Shown one piece after another: positions 1-6,932 of a stretch of DNA of 64,000 nucleotides. Numbering within the stretch: position 1 is the stretch's first letter; each line of letters opens with the position of its first letter. The stretch covers positions 744,001 through 808,000 of the forward strand of contig NZ_CP084265.1 in the NCBI RefSeq assembly GCF_022879595.1. Reading direction: 5' to 3'. The notes below the pieces were generated by a model, which made no database searches, was not told where the DNA came from, and saw nothing but the letters and a program-made list of their open reading frames with translations. The stretch is from Caballeronia sp. Lep1P3. GTDB taxonomy: Bacteria > Pseudomonadota > Gammaproteobacteria > Burkholderiales > Burkholderiaceae. Position numbers and translations under genes: made by a program.

Positions 1-1
1 T

Positions 2-718
2 CATCGCCAGTTCGAGTCGGTCCAGTCGGTGGACGACGCGATCCGCCCGCTACTGAAGAACTTGAACGAGCGCCCGTTTCAGAAGCTGCCTGGATGCCGC
101 GCCAGCGCGTTCACCGAACTAGACGCGCCGGCCCTACAGCCACTGCCGGTGCAGCCGTATGAGCTCGCGCGGTTCAAGGCAGTAACGGTCGGCATCGACT
201 ACCACATCGAGATCGATAAACATCGCTACAGCGTTCCGCACGCGCTTGTGGGACTCAAGCTCGATGCGCGCATCACAGCGGGTGCTGTCGAGTTGTTGCA
301 TCGCGGTCGCCGTGTGGCCAGCCATGCTCGCAATGATCGCGTAGGAGGCTACACCACCGTCGTCGAGCACATGCCGGCGGCACACCGCGCCCATCTCGAA
401 TGGACTCCGCAGCGGCTTATCCACTGGGGTCAGCAGATTGGCGGCGCCACCGGCGCGCTCGTCGCGCGGCTTCTGCAGGAACAGCGCCATCCCGAGCACG
501 GCTATCGGGCGTGCCTTGGTTTGCTCTCACTCTCACGTCGCTATGGTCGCGACCGTCTCGAAGCGGCGTGCGCGTTGGCGCTCGAATTGGGTGTACATCG
601 TTACCGCCACGTGCGCGACATCCTCATCAACAACCGCGACCGCGCGGCAGCGACCACGCCTGTCGAATGGGTCAGTCCAAGTCACGCGCATGTGCGCGGC
701 CCCAGCTACTACCAATAG
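2..718 (+). CDS. istA: IS21 transposase IstA, C-terminal part (5' truncated by window edge)
   Basis: The reading frame is open from base 2, so only the last 238 residues are present. They include the beta-barrel-like region of IS21 transposases, with a run resembling DYHIEIDKHRYSVPHAL, and the basic C-terminal tail. The catalytic DDE core lies upstream of the window. IstA is the DDE transposase that cuts and joins the element ends, and it works with the ATPase IstB encoded 12 bp downstream. The stop codon TAG at 716-718 is followed by a GGGAGAA ribosome-binding site for istB, so the two are co-transcribed. Assignment rests on the IstA-like C-terminus plus an unmistakable istB partner. Confidence 0.85.
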   Translation, partial: HRQFESVQSVDDAIRPLLKNLNERPFQKLPGCRASAFTELDAPALQPLPVQPYELARFKAVTVGIDYHIEIDKHRYSVPHALVGLKLDARITAGAVELLHRGRRVASHARNDRVGGYTTVVEHMPAAHRAHLEWTPQRLIHWGQQIGGATGALVARLLQEQRHPEHGYRACLGLLSLSRRYGRDRLEAACALALELGVHRYRHVRDILINNRDRAAATTPVEWVSPSHAHVRGPSYYQ

Positions 719-730
719 GGAGAACCCGCC

Positions 731-1498
731 ATGATGATGCAACAAACCTTGACGCAACTACGCACCCTGAAGCTGGATGGGTTCGCTGACGGATTGGAAG
801 AGCAACTGACGCAGCCCGGAACGGCGGCTCTGAGCTTCGAGGAACGCCTGTCGTTGCTGGTCGACCGGGAAGCAAGTTTGCGCGATGATCGTCGCCGCAC
901 CCGACTGCTCAAGCAAGCGCGCCTGAAGTATCCGCAGGCCGCCATCGAAGATCTCGACACTCGCGCTGGTCGAGGCGTGGACCCGCGTTCGCTCACGAGC
1001 CTCGCTCTCGGCGACTGGGTCGAATCGGGATACAGCCTGCTCATTAGCGGCCCAACCGGCGCCGGTAAATCATGGCTTGCTTGCGCCCTCGCGCAGTATG
1101 CCTGCCGACGCGGGCACTCCGCGTTGTACCTACGTGTGCCGCGCCTCGGCGAGGAACTGCGCGTCCTCCACGGCAACGGCGGCTTCACCAAATGGCTGCT
1201 GCAGGTTGCTCGCGTTGATGTTCTTCTGCTGGACGATTGGGGAATGGCTCCGCTCGATGCGATGGTCCGAAACGATTTGCTGGAGATGATTGACGACCGA
1301 TCCGCCGGCAAAGCCACGATAGTGACCAGCCAGCTACCAATCGAACACTGGCATGGCTGGATAGGCGACGAGACGATCGCCGACGCAATGCTAGATCGCC
1401 TTATGCAGCGTCATCACCGCATCAAACTGACGGGCGAATCTCTCAGAAAACCATCTCCGCAACCCAGCGGGCTCGAACCAGAACTCGACCAAAACTAG
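731..1498 (+). CDS. istB: IS21 helper ATPase IstB
   Basis: The 255-residue protein has the AAA+ features of IstB: Walker A GPTGAGKS near residue 109, followed by ACALAQYACRRG, and Walker B VLLLDDWG near residue 160. It is the DnaC-like ATPase that assists the IstA transposase in target capture. The length is normal for the family (about 250-265). The start is set by GGGAGAA about 8 bases before the ATG; the next codon is also ATG (MMM), so the start is uncertain by one or two codons. The gene appears intact, but whether the element is active depends on the unseen start of istA. Confidence 0.93.
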   Translation: MMMQQTLTQLRTLKLDGFADGLEEQLTQPGTAALSFEERLSLLVDREASLRDDRRRTRLLKQARLKYPQAAIEDLDTRAGRGVDPRSLTSLALGDWVESGYSLLISGPTGAGKSWLACALAQYACRRGHSALYLRVPRLGEELRVLHGNGGFTKWLLQVARVDVLLLDDWGMAPLDAMVRNDLLEMIDDRSAGKATIVTSQLPIEHWHGWIGDETIADAMLDRLMQRHHRIKLTGESLRKPSPQPSGLEPELDQN

Positions 1499-1536
1499 CG
1501 AGGAAATCTACAATCGAAACCGCGCAACGCCCGCCC

Positions 1537-2268
1537 TTGCCGAAACGGTCACGTTCCCGAAATCGGCGGTCACGTTCGCCGAAATACGCACTTACGGTCT
1601 TGCAGGAAAAGAGCTTGCGTGCGCAGTCGCGTTCGGTGAGGGCGGTGCATCGCCTGATTGAACGGCTGCAGCAGCGGCTCGCTCCGTTGCTCGACGAACT
1701 GGCCGTGCGTCATCGCCGGACCGGAGATGACACCTATCCCCTGGAACTGACGCTTGCCGAGCAATTGTCGATCGCGCCCAAGCATTACAGTGGCGTGCTC
1801 TTGACGCTGACGGTGGAGGATGCGGCCGAGGCCGCGCATGCGTTGTCGGAGCCGGTTCGTAAGGCGCGGGCGCTGGTGGCCGTCGCGCGCCAGTATGCGC
1901 CCGAGGCGCTCCAGACAGTCTCGCGTCTCTACGACACCGATACCGCCCACGCATTCGCCGCGCTTGACGAGGAAAGCACTGAACCTTTTCAGTTGCTGCG
2001 GCTGCGAGCTTTTCCGCCCGAAGACGAAGGGTACTTCGCGATGTTCGCCGAGCCCTGGATGGAAGTGGAGGGACTGCTGCGCTCGTACGATCGTGGTCCG
2101 GAACTGCGGCCGGAGGCGCGCGCGATCTGGTTCAACGGCACAATTCCGTTTGCGTGCTTGGATGTTCTCCCGGCCGGCAAGCGAGTCCGCGAACCGATAG
2201 CGACCATAAACAAGAGGTCGGGCTGCCGAGCATCGCGCGAGCTGGCGCGGCACGTCAGCCGCTTATGA
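1537..2268 (+). pseudogene. Unidentified gene, 5' end replaced by the IS21 terminus
   Basis: An open frame runs from a TTG inside the IS21 end (1537) into host sequence from about 1591 to a TGA at 2268. The host part, about 225 residues, looks like real protein: it has amphipathic helical stretches rich in E, R, A and L, then runs such as EGYFAMFAEPWMEVEGLLRSY. The first 18 codons come from the IS terminal repeats and are very basic (KRSRSRNRRSRSP), so they are not original. The natural start is lost, so the gene is probably dead or makes a chimeric product. I do not recognise the family. Its end overlaps that of the convergent WYL regulator by 6 bp. Confidence 0.5.
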
Positions 2269-3360
2269 GCGGTATTTTGCGGCCAGCTTTCGCGAGGACT
2301 TGGCAAACTCCTCGCGTAAGGACGCGGGTTGCAGCACCTCGACCGCGTCGCCGAAAGAGCGCAACCACCAGCGCAGTTTCAGGCTCGGAATGACCGTCCC
2401 TTCGACAAGCAGGCGTCCGTCGGCCAGACGCCTTGCCTTTTGATCCGCAGACATCCGCGATTCTTCGAACAGATGGTCGCCCGCGTGATCATCGAAGACA
2501 ATCCTGAGATGCACTGGCTGTTCAACCAGAAAGTTGAATTGTTGTTCCTTGTCGATAAACGTGCGCAGCTTGAAGTCTTTCGGAAAGACGAAGGTCTGGC
2601 TGACTTCGGGTGCGTCACGAAGCGGCAACTCTTGCGCCTTCTCGATGCGATCGACGCGAAGCACGAAGCGGACAATGGCCGCGCGACTGCCGGTAATCTC
2701 ATCAGGCTTGACGGATGCCGGATCCAGCTGCACCACGATGTAAATCAGTCCGCCCGATTCGACGAGCGCAAGAGGCCAGACCCTGAGAGGGTCCCGCTTT
2801 GCCGCGCCTGGTCGTTTCGAGGCCGGTGACGTGTACTGAATCTCGAGGATGCGCTCAAAAAAGAGCGCCGTGGTCACGGCGGCGAACACGTCCTCTTTGA
2901 CGTTCGGACGAATCAGGGCAAAGTTGCCGTCGACCGAGTCGACCTTGTCCGCCCATGCGCGATGCAAGCGGTTGTCGGTGCGCTCCTGCGACAGGCGCAT
3001 TTCGGCCGCCCGGAACAGTTCTTCAATGTCCTGGAAGACCGCCTTGGGCAGCCGCCGTGCCCCGAAGCGTTCGAGCATGCTGAAGGCGACTGCGTCCCAG
3101 GCATCCATCCGTGCCGCCAGGTCATTGGTAAGCCATGGCATGCGCTGCCAGTAAATTTCGCGTTGGCCGTCTTCCTGCATGGACACGACGAGTTTGGCTG
3201 CTTTCATTGCTTCCAGCCGGCGTCGAAGCTTCTTCAGATATCGGAACTTGTGTCCGCGCTCCGTCAGTTGAGCGTAGAGCGCGGGGGTCGACATCCATTT
3301 GACGTCTCGCTGGTTGGTCGGCAATGCCTTAAGGATGGCTTCATCGAGGGTCTTGTCCAT
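2263..3360 (-). CDS. WYL-domain transcriptional regulator
   Basis: This is a 365-residue protein. Residues 1-75 form an HTH-like segment (alternating basic helices, KFRYLKKLRRRLEAM). A central region of about residues 150-240 includes KRDPLRVWPLALVESGGLIYIVV, shown here only as the YxxPLxLxxxxGxxYxVV type of WYL core. The C-terminal WCX-like part ends with LKLRWWLRSFGDAVEVLQP. WYL regulators bind nucleic-acid or nucleotide ligands and often control accessory or defence genes; that is family knowledge. Here the gene is divergent from the small gene at 3481, and the gap contains a short palindrome that could be its operator. The target is inferred, not shown. The 3' end overlaps the truncated gene downstream. 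Confidence 0.85.
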   Translation of the reverse strand: MDKTLDEAILKALPTNQRDVKWMSTPALYAQLTERGHKFRYLKKLRRRLEAMKAAKLVVSMQEDGQREIYWQRMPWLTNDLAARMDAWDAVAFSMLERFGARRLPKAVFQDIEELFRAAEMRLSQERTDNRLHRAWADKVDSVDGNFALIRPNVKEDVFAAVTTALFFERILEIQYTSPASKRPGAAKRDPLRVWPLALVESGGLIYIVVQLDPASVKPDEITGSRAAIVRFVLRVDRIEKAQELPLRDAPEVSQTFVFPKDFKLRTFIDKEQQFNFLVEQPVHLRIVFDDHAGDHLFEESRMSADQKARRLADGRLLVEGTVIPSLKLRWWLRSFGDAVEVLQPASLREEFAKSSRKLAAKYRS

Positions 3361-3408
3361 GGCGGAATGTCCCGGCGGAGTTCGGTACGCCCATTATGAG
3401 CGACGAGA

Positions 3409-3423
3409 GGACACTTTTTGTCC
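3409..3423. promoter_or_regulatory. Candidate operator between WYL regulator and small gene
   Basis: The sequence GGACA-CTTTT-TGTCC is a perfect 5-bp inverted repeat with a 5-bp loop. It is flanked by two direct TTATGAG copies at about 3394 and 3424, in the 120-bp gap between divergent genes. Position and symmetry suit a regulator-binding site, and the WYL protein next to it is the obvious candidate. No experiment or conserved motif supports this. Confidence 0.35.
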
Positions 3424-3480
3424 TTATGAGAGGGAATACTGTAGCTGTTCTTTCAACCAACCACTTTCGGGGAGCGCACC

Positions 3481-3792
3481 ATGACAGACGATACTGAGTA
3501 CACCGGCGATTGGCCTGCCCCTGGCACCGTCGCGGCTCTCGAAACGTCCAGGAAGAACGCTTTCTCAGCGGAATTTTTGGCCAACAGCTTCGTGCGTATT
3601 CGTTACGGCAGGCAAGCTTCGAAGCTGATTCACAAGACTGTGCTCGACCACATCGCCATCGCTCATCGGGGAGCGCTCGTGAAACGGTCTGGAGAGGACA
3701 GCATCATCACTTCCTTTCGGACCCGCGGAAGACAAGCTTCTTTTGCAAGACGCATCTTCAGTCGTACGTGTGCCCGCTTCTCGTCAGACTAG
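3481..3792 (+). CDS. Hypothetical small protein
   Basis: The start ATG at 3481 is preceded by GGGGAG, a reasonable ribosome-binding site, and gives 103 residues. The first 80 residues look like a folded protein (SAEFLANSFVRIRYGRQASKLIHKTVLDHIAIAHRGALVKR). The last 20 are arginine-rich and read like out-of-frame sequence (RGRQASFARRIFSRTCARF). Another frame over the last 100 bases looks more protein-like, so a small indel near 3720 may have truncated the gene. I do not recognise the family. It lies 56 bp upstream of the next small gene and is divergent from the WYL regulator. Confidence 0.5.
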   Translation: MTDDTEYTGDWPAPGTVAALETSRKNAFSAEFLANSFVRIRYGRQASKLIHKTVLDHIAIAHRGALVKRSGEDSIITSFRTRGRQASFARRIFSRTCARFSSD

Positions 3793-3847
3793 GCTCTGCC
3801 GTCTTCGAAGGAAATCAGTTGCGTTTCAACCAAGGAGGGGCGTGACC

Positions 3848-4219
3848 ATGCGACTTCCTATCAAGGCGGATTTGGTGCGCCAGGCGGCCTCGGGCCCGGG
3901 TATCTGGCTGTGCTCCGGCGACTACAAGCTCAATCCAAACCGCCGCGCATACAAGTATTACTGGCAGGTCTTTACGCTGGACACGGCCTGGGAGGGCCAG
4001 GAGTTCTTTGCGAATGCGCCGTCCCTGTGCATTGCCGAGTTCATGGCGCTGGAAGAACGATTGCGCCGGGAGCGCAAAAGCGCCTACGTGTACAACCGAA
4101 AATGCCTGCGCGAAAGTCATGGACTGCCGCTGGATATGAACCACCCTCGCTGGCGAGGAGTTCGGCTTGTCGTATCACTCGAGAATGACCCAGACCCCGA
4201 ATACGATGGATGGAAATGA
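3848..4219 (+). CDS. Hypothetical protein
   Basis: This 123-residue protein starts at ATG 3848, with a strong AAGGAGGGG ribosome-binding site about 10 bases upstream. That decides the start, although the frame is open further upstream. It is soluble, mixed alpha/beta in appearance and rich in aromatics (WLCSGDYKLNPNRRAYKYYWQVFTLD). No signal peptide, metal motif or known catalytic motif is seen. It belongs to the co-directional run of small accessory genes between 3.5 and 6.5 kb. I cannot assign a function. Confidence 0.65.
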   Translation: MRLPIKADLVRQAASGPGIWLCSGDYKLNPNRRAYKYYWQVFTLDTAWEGQEFFANAPSLCIAEFMALEERLRRERKSAYVYNRKCLRESHGLPLDMNHPRWRGVRLVVSLENDPDPEYDGWK

Positions 4220-4281
4220 TCCGCCAGCAAGCGCCGCAAGATGATGCGAAATCGAACTGCGTCAGCCTAGGGAAATCCTGC

Positions 4282-4593
4282 ATGAAACAATGGTTCTTGA
4301 CCGCCGCTCTCTTTTTCACCCTCGTGCGGGCGAGCGCACAGGGAACGTGCGCAAAAATCACTACAACATCGGGGACTACGCGAATGAGCAAGCAATACGT
4401 TCGAGACGGCAGTTATCGCGTTGTTGGGAGCATCGATTCGCTGGCTGACGGCAATCAGCGTGGCTACGACGCGCAGTTTCGTGTCGTCGGCCGATATGAC
4501 TGTCGGGCAGATCGCACCTACGACTCACAAGGCCGAAACGTCGGGAACGGCAATCAACTCGTCGGCCTGATCTGGCAGGCGGCGGGGAAGTGA
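4282..4593 (+). CDS. Small secreted protein with signal peptide
   Basis: The ATG at 4282 gives 103 residues and begins with a clear Sec signal peptide: MKQ, a hydrophobic stretch, then RASAQ with likely cleavage after ASA. The mature part of about 83 residues is rich in G, Y, R and N. It contains two similar segments, DGSYRVVGSIDS and DAQFRVVGRYDC, then TYDSQGRNVGNG. This looks like a short repeated beta-strand unit of the kind found in small exported proteins. Two cysteines in the mature part (GTCAK, YDCRAD) could form a disulfide. The frame is open upstream, but the signal peptide fixes the start. Function unknown. Confidence 0.65.
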   Translation: MKQWFLTAALFFTLVRASAQGTCAKITTTSGTTRMSKQYVRDGSYRVVGSIDSLADGNQRGYDAQFRVVGRYDCRADRTYDSQGRNVGNGNQLVGLIWQAAGK

Positions 4594-4631
4594 GTCTGCA
4601 GCAGAGCGTGCAAAGGGAGGCATCAGAGAGA

Positions 4632-5480
4632 ATGGATACGACAGAGGACTTGCGCAAGGCCGCCGAGTGGATCAGGCAGGCGGATGGCCTACTCATTACC
4701 GCCGGCGCCGGAATGGGAGTCGACTCGGGACTGCCGGACTTTCGGGGCGATCGCGGATTCTGGCGTGCCTATCCCGCGCTCGAGCACCTTCGCTTCTCCT
4801 TCGAAGCGATGGCCAATCCACAGCGTTTCTACGACGAGCCCGAACTTGCGTGGGGGTTTTACGGTCACCGCCTCCAGTTGTATCGGGACACGGTGCCGCA
4901 CGAAGGCTTCACCCTCCTGCGCAAGTGGGCCGAGCGCATGCCGCGCGGTGCTTTCGTGTTCACGAGCAACGTTGATGGCCAGTTCCAAAAAGCTGGATTT
5001 GCGGCGGATCGAATCCATGAGGTGCATGGGACCATCCATCATTTGCAGTGCCTGAAGGCTTGTCAGCCGGTGACTTGGCCCGCTGACGGATTCAATCCGG
5101 TCGTGAACACGGAGACAGCCAGAATCGAGAGCGAGCTACCCCGATGCCCGCACTGCGGTCGGCTCGCACGACCGAATATCCTGATGTTCTGGGACGGTAT
5201 GTGGGTGGAGCACGAGTCGGAGCGGCAGGAGGCCAGGCTTAAGGCGTGGTACGCCTCCGTCAACCAGCCGGTTGTCGTCGAACTGGGTGCGGGAAAAGCG
5301 TTGCCGACCGTGCGGCGTTTTGGTGAGCGCCACGCCCGTCACCGGCTCATTCGCATCAACGTGCGTGAGGCGGCGACTGCTCCTCAGCACGGGCTCGGCT
5401 TCGAAGGCGGTGCGTTGGACACCCTACAGCAAATCGAGGCGCAGCTTAACGCCGCCGGGTGGGACGATTTCACAGTCTGA
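4632..5480 (+). CDS. SIR2-family NAD-dependent protein (sirtuin-like deacylase)
   Basis: This 282-residue protein carries the hallmarks of sirtuins. The NAD-binding motif GAGMGVDSGLPDFRG is near residue 30. TSNVDGQFQKAG then HEVHG supply the catalytic histidine, and the two cysteine pairs CLKAC and CPHC form the structural zinc site. The intact zinc pairs and His favour a canonical deacylase over a defence-type SIR2 NADase, although activity cannot be read from sequence. The ATG at 4632 is preferred because AGGGAGG lies 11-17 bases upstream; a GTG at 4590 would add 14 residues overlapping the previous gene. It sits among small unknown genes in an accessory region, which suggests transfer. Confidence 0.85.
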   Translation: MDTTEDLRKAAEWIRQADGLLITAGAGMGVDSGLPDFRGDRGFWRAYPALEHLRFSFEAMANPQRFYDEPELAWGFYGHRLQLYRDTVPHEGFTLLRKWAERMPRGAFVFTSNVDGQFQKAGFAADRIHEVHGTIHHLQCLKACQPVTWPADGFNPVVNTETARIESELPRCPHCGRLARPNILMFWDGMWVEHESERQEARLKAWYASVNQPVVVELGAGKALPTVRRFGERHARHRLIRINVREAATAPQHGLGFEGGALDTLQQIEAQLNAAGWDDFTV

Positions 5481-5518
5481 CTTGGACGACCGACTCTCTT
5501 ACCGTTGATAACGACGCT

Positions 5519-5944
5519 ATGCAGCTATCCCACGAAGACGATCTCCTTCGGGACCACCCCGCGATTTTTCGGAAGCTCAGGCCTCGTTTTTCCGACGGCG
5601 AGCGGTTCGAGTGTGGCGCCGGTTGGAAAGCCATCATTTCGAACCTCGCTACTGACCTCGCACGGATCGCGCTTGAGGCCGATGTCGAGCCGCCGGCGAT
5701 CGTGATGGTCAAAGAAAAAGTCGGCTCTCTTCGCGTGTACCTTGAGCGCCCGACGTCTGAAATCTTCGAGCCCGCGATTGACGCCGCGCATGACCAGAGC
5801 CTGGTGATCTGTGAACTCTGTGGGGCGCCCGGTGCACGCGTTGAATCCGCCCATTACGCACAGGTGCGGTGTGGACGCTGCGCCGGTGCCTCACGCGAGC
5901 AAGAGCCAGCGCTGGCTTACCGCCGTCCGCGCTCCGATGACTGA
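5519..5944 (+). CDS. Hypothetical protein with C-terminal zinc-ribbon-like motif
   Basis: This 141-residue protein starts at ATG 5519. An N-terminal region contains RFECGAGWKAIISNLATDL and VKEKVGSLRVYL, resembling a widespread small-protein pattern (ECGxGW ... VKEKxGxLRxY). It is followed by two cysteine pairs, CELCGAP and CGRCA, which could hold one zinc. The gene overlaps the next by 8 bp (ATGACTGA), so the two are probably translated together. The role is unknown. Proteins of this general look often sit near polymorphic toxin loci, but no toxin is seen here. Confidence 0.65.
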   Translation: MQLSHEDDLLRDHPAIFRKLRPRFSDGERFECGAGWKAIISNLATDLARIALEADVEPPAIVMVKEKVGSLRVYLERPTSEIFEPAIDAAHDQSLVICELCGAPGARVESAHYAQVRCGRCAGASREQEPALAYRRPRSDD

Positions 5945-6470
5945 ATTGTCGCAAAAGGATCAAGCGACCATCGCGATGTTCCGCACTTACCTGACTGAAA
6001 ATCCCGACCTTGCTGGCGCGCTCGTTGAGGTGGGCGTCACTGAAGGCGGACTCAGATACAACTTCGTTGGCGTGCGCAACGAGGTGTTCTTGGTCGTTCG
6101 GTCAAATGGAATCATGGTGCCCGTCGAACTCGAAGGGGAGCTGTACGATTTCCTTATCGACCTGGAGTGCGCGCCACGTCCGCTAGAAGGCGGCGGCTAC
6201 TTCTGCAATTTCTCAAACGTGCCTGACGAGACGTTCGCAACGCTCGACGAGCTTTTTCGAGCCCACTCGTTTTCTTCCCTGCGGGAATGGGTCCAAGAAC
6301 GACTACTTCCGGCTCGGTACCTGGTGCTGTACGGCGACCCGGCTACCGGGGAATCCAGTTGTGCATGGCTTGCAAAGACGCTCGACGAGGTGCGGCCGGA
6401 AGGGCGCGCGTTTCAACTGCGCGAAGATATCAGATCGCCGCTTGGCCGATACGGAGAAGGGAATGAGTGA
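5937..6470 (+). CDS. Hypothetical protein, coupled to the upstream gene
   Basis: This 177-residue protein has ATG 5937 overlapping the stop of the previous gene by 8 bp, which indicates translational coupling. It is acidic and globular, with short stretches such as LVEVGVTEGGLRYNFVGVRNEVFLVV and ELYDFLIDLECAPRPLEGGGYFCNF. No membrane segment, signal or catalytic motif is recognised. It is the last gene of the co-directional run starting at 3481. Its acidity and pairing with a zinc-ribbon protein suggest a two-protein module, but the function is unknown. Confidence 0.6.
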   Translation: MTELSQKDQATIAMFRTYLTENPDLAGALVEVGVTEGGLRYNFVGVRNEVFLVVRSNGIMVPVELEGELYDFLIDLECAPRPLEGGGYFCNFSNVPDETFATLDELFRAHSFSSLREWVQERLLPARYLVLYGDPATGESSCAWLAKTLDEVRPEGRAFQLREDIRSPLGRYGEGNE

Positions 6471-6606
6471 GAATTCCATGTATCCTCGTGTCGACGCAGG
6501 GATGTGCTGAAGCGGCACAATGCGACGCGCGGGCGTTTGAACTGTCTAAACCGTCTGCACAAAACTGAGCAATCAGCGGGGGGCGCAAGCGAGCAGTGCG
6601 CCTTAG

Positions 6607-6810
6607 TTAAAACAGTTGGCTATCGAGCGGGAGTAAATTAGCCAGTTTCACGGCCGTGCGACGCTCCCGCCCGTCTGAATGGATGGATCGAATCATGACG
6701 CGCTGACCGCGCGCTTCGCCCAGAATCTCGACGATGCGGTCACCATAGCGGGCGAGCGTCCCGCGAGACGGTTTTCGCTGCGCACGCCGGTGACCAGTCG
6801 ATGGAGGCAT
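6607..6810 (-). CDS. Hypothetical small basic protein
   Basis: A reverse-strand frame gives 67 residues from the ATG at 6810; the frame itself is open up to 6903. The C-terminal half (ARYGDRIVEILGEARGQRVMIRSIHSDGRERRTAVKLANLLPL) has a convincing beta-alpha pattern and may be a small DNA- or RNA-binding fold. No good ribosome-binding site precedes either start, so the N-terminus is uncertain. It lies upstream of, and convergent with, nothing recognisable; the next gene on the same strand is 120 bp upstream. Confidence 0.4.
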   Translation of the reverse strand: MPPSTGHRRAQRKPSRGTLARYGDRIVEILGEARGQRVMIRSIHSDGRERRTAVKLANLLPLDSQLF

Positions 6811-6932
6811 GGCTAAGGATTCGCTGAGCGTCGTAAGAATGCCGAACTTGTCGGCTCGTGTCGTGCAACCGCAACCCCGAGCAGCATCAACAATGTAATG
6901 CATCGCGGGCGATTCCGAATTTCCCGACAGCG

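Larger units (their letters stand above)
1..1590 (+). mobile_element. IS21-family element, 3' portion (left end outside window)
   Basis: The window opens inside an IS21-family insertion sequence. It carries the end of istA, a complete istB, and a right terminus with two imperfect direct copies of a GGTCACGTTC-containing motif at about 1548-1564 and 1568-1585. The last matching base is near 1590, ending in AATACGCA. Repeated terminal motifs of this kind are typical of IS21 ends, where the transposase binds several sites. The left end and the target duplication cannot be seen. The proteins differ clearly from those of the second IS21 element at 14-19.5 kb, so this is a separate element type. 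Its right end has joined or interrupted the gene that follows. Confidence 0.85.

Noticed and set aside
4632..5480. SIR2 anti-phage NADase effector
   Set aside because: The zinc cysteines and catalytic His are complete and the protein lacks an extra effector or sensor domain; a canonical deacylase is more likely. A role in the surrounding module is still possible.
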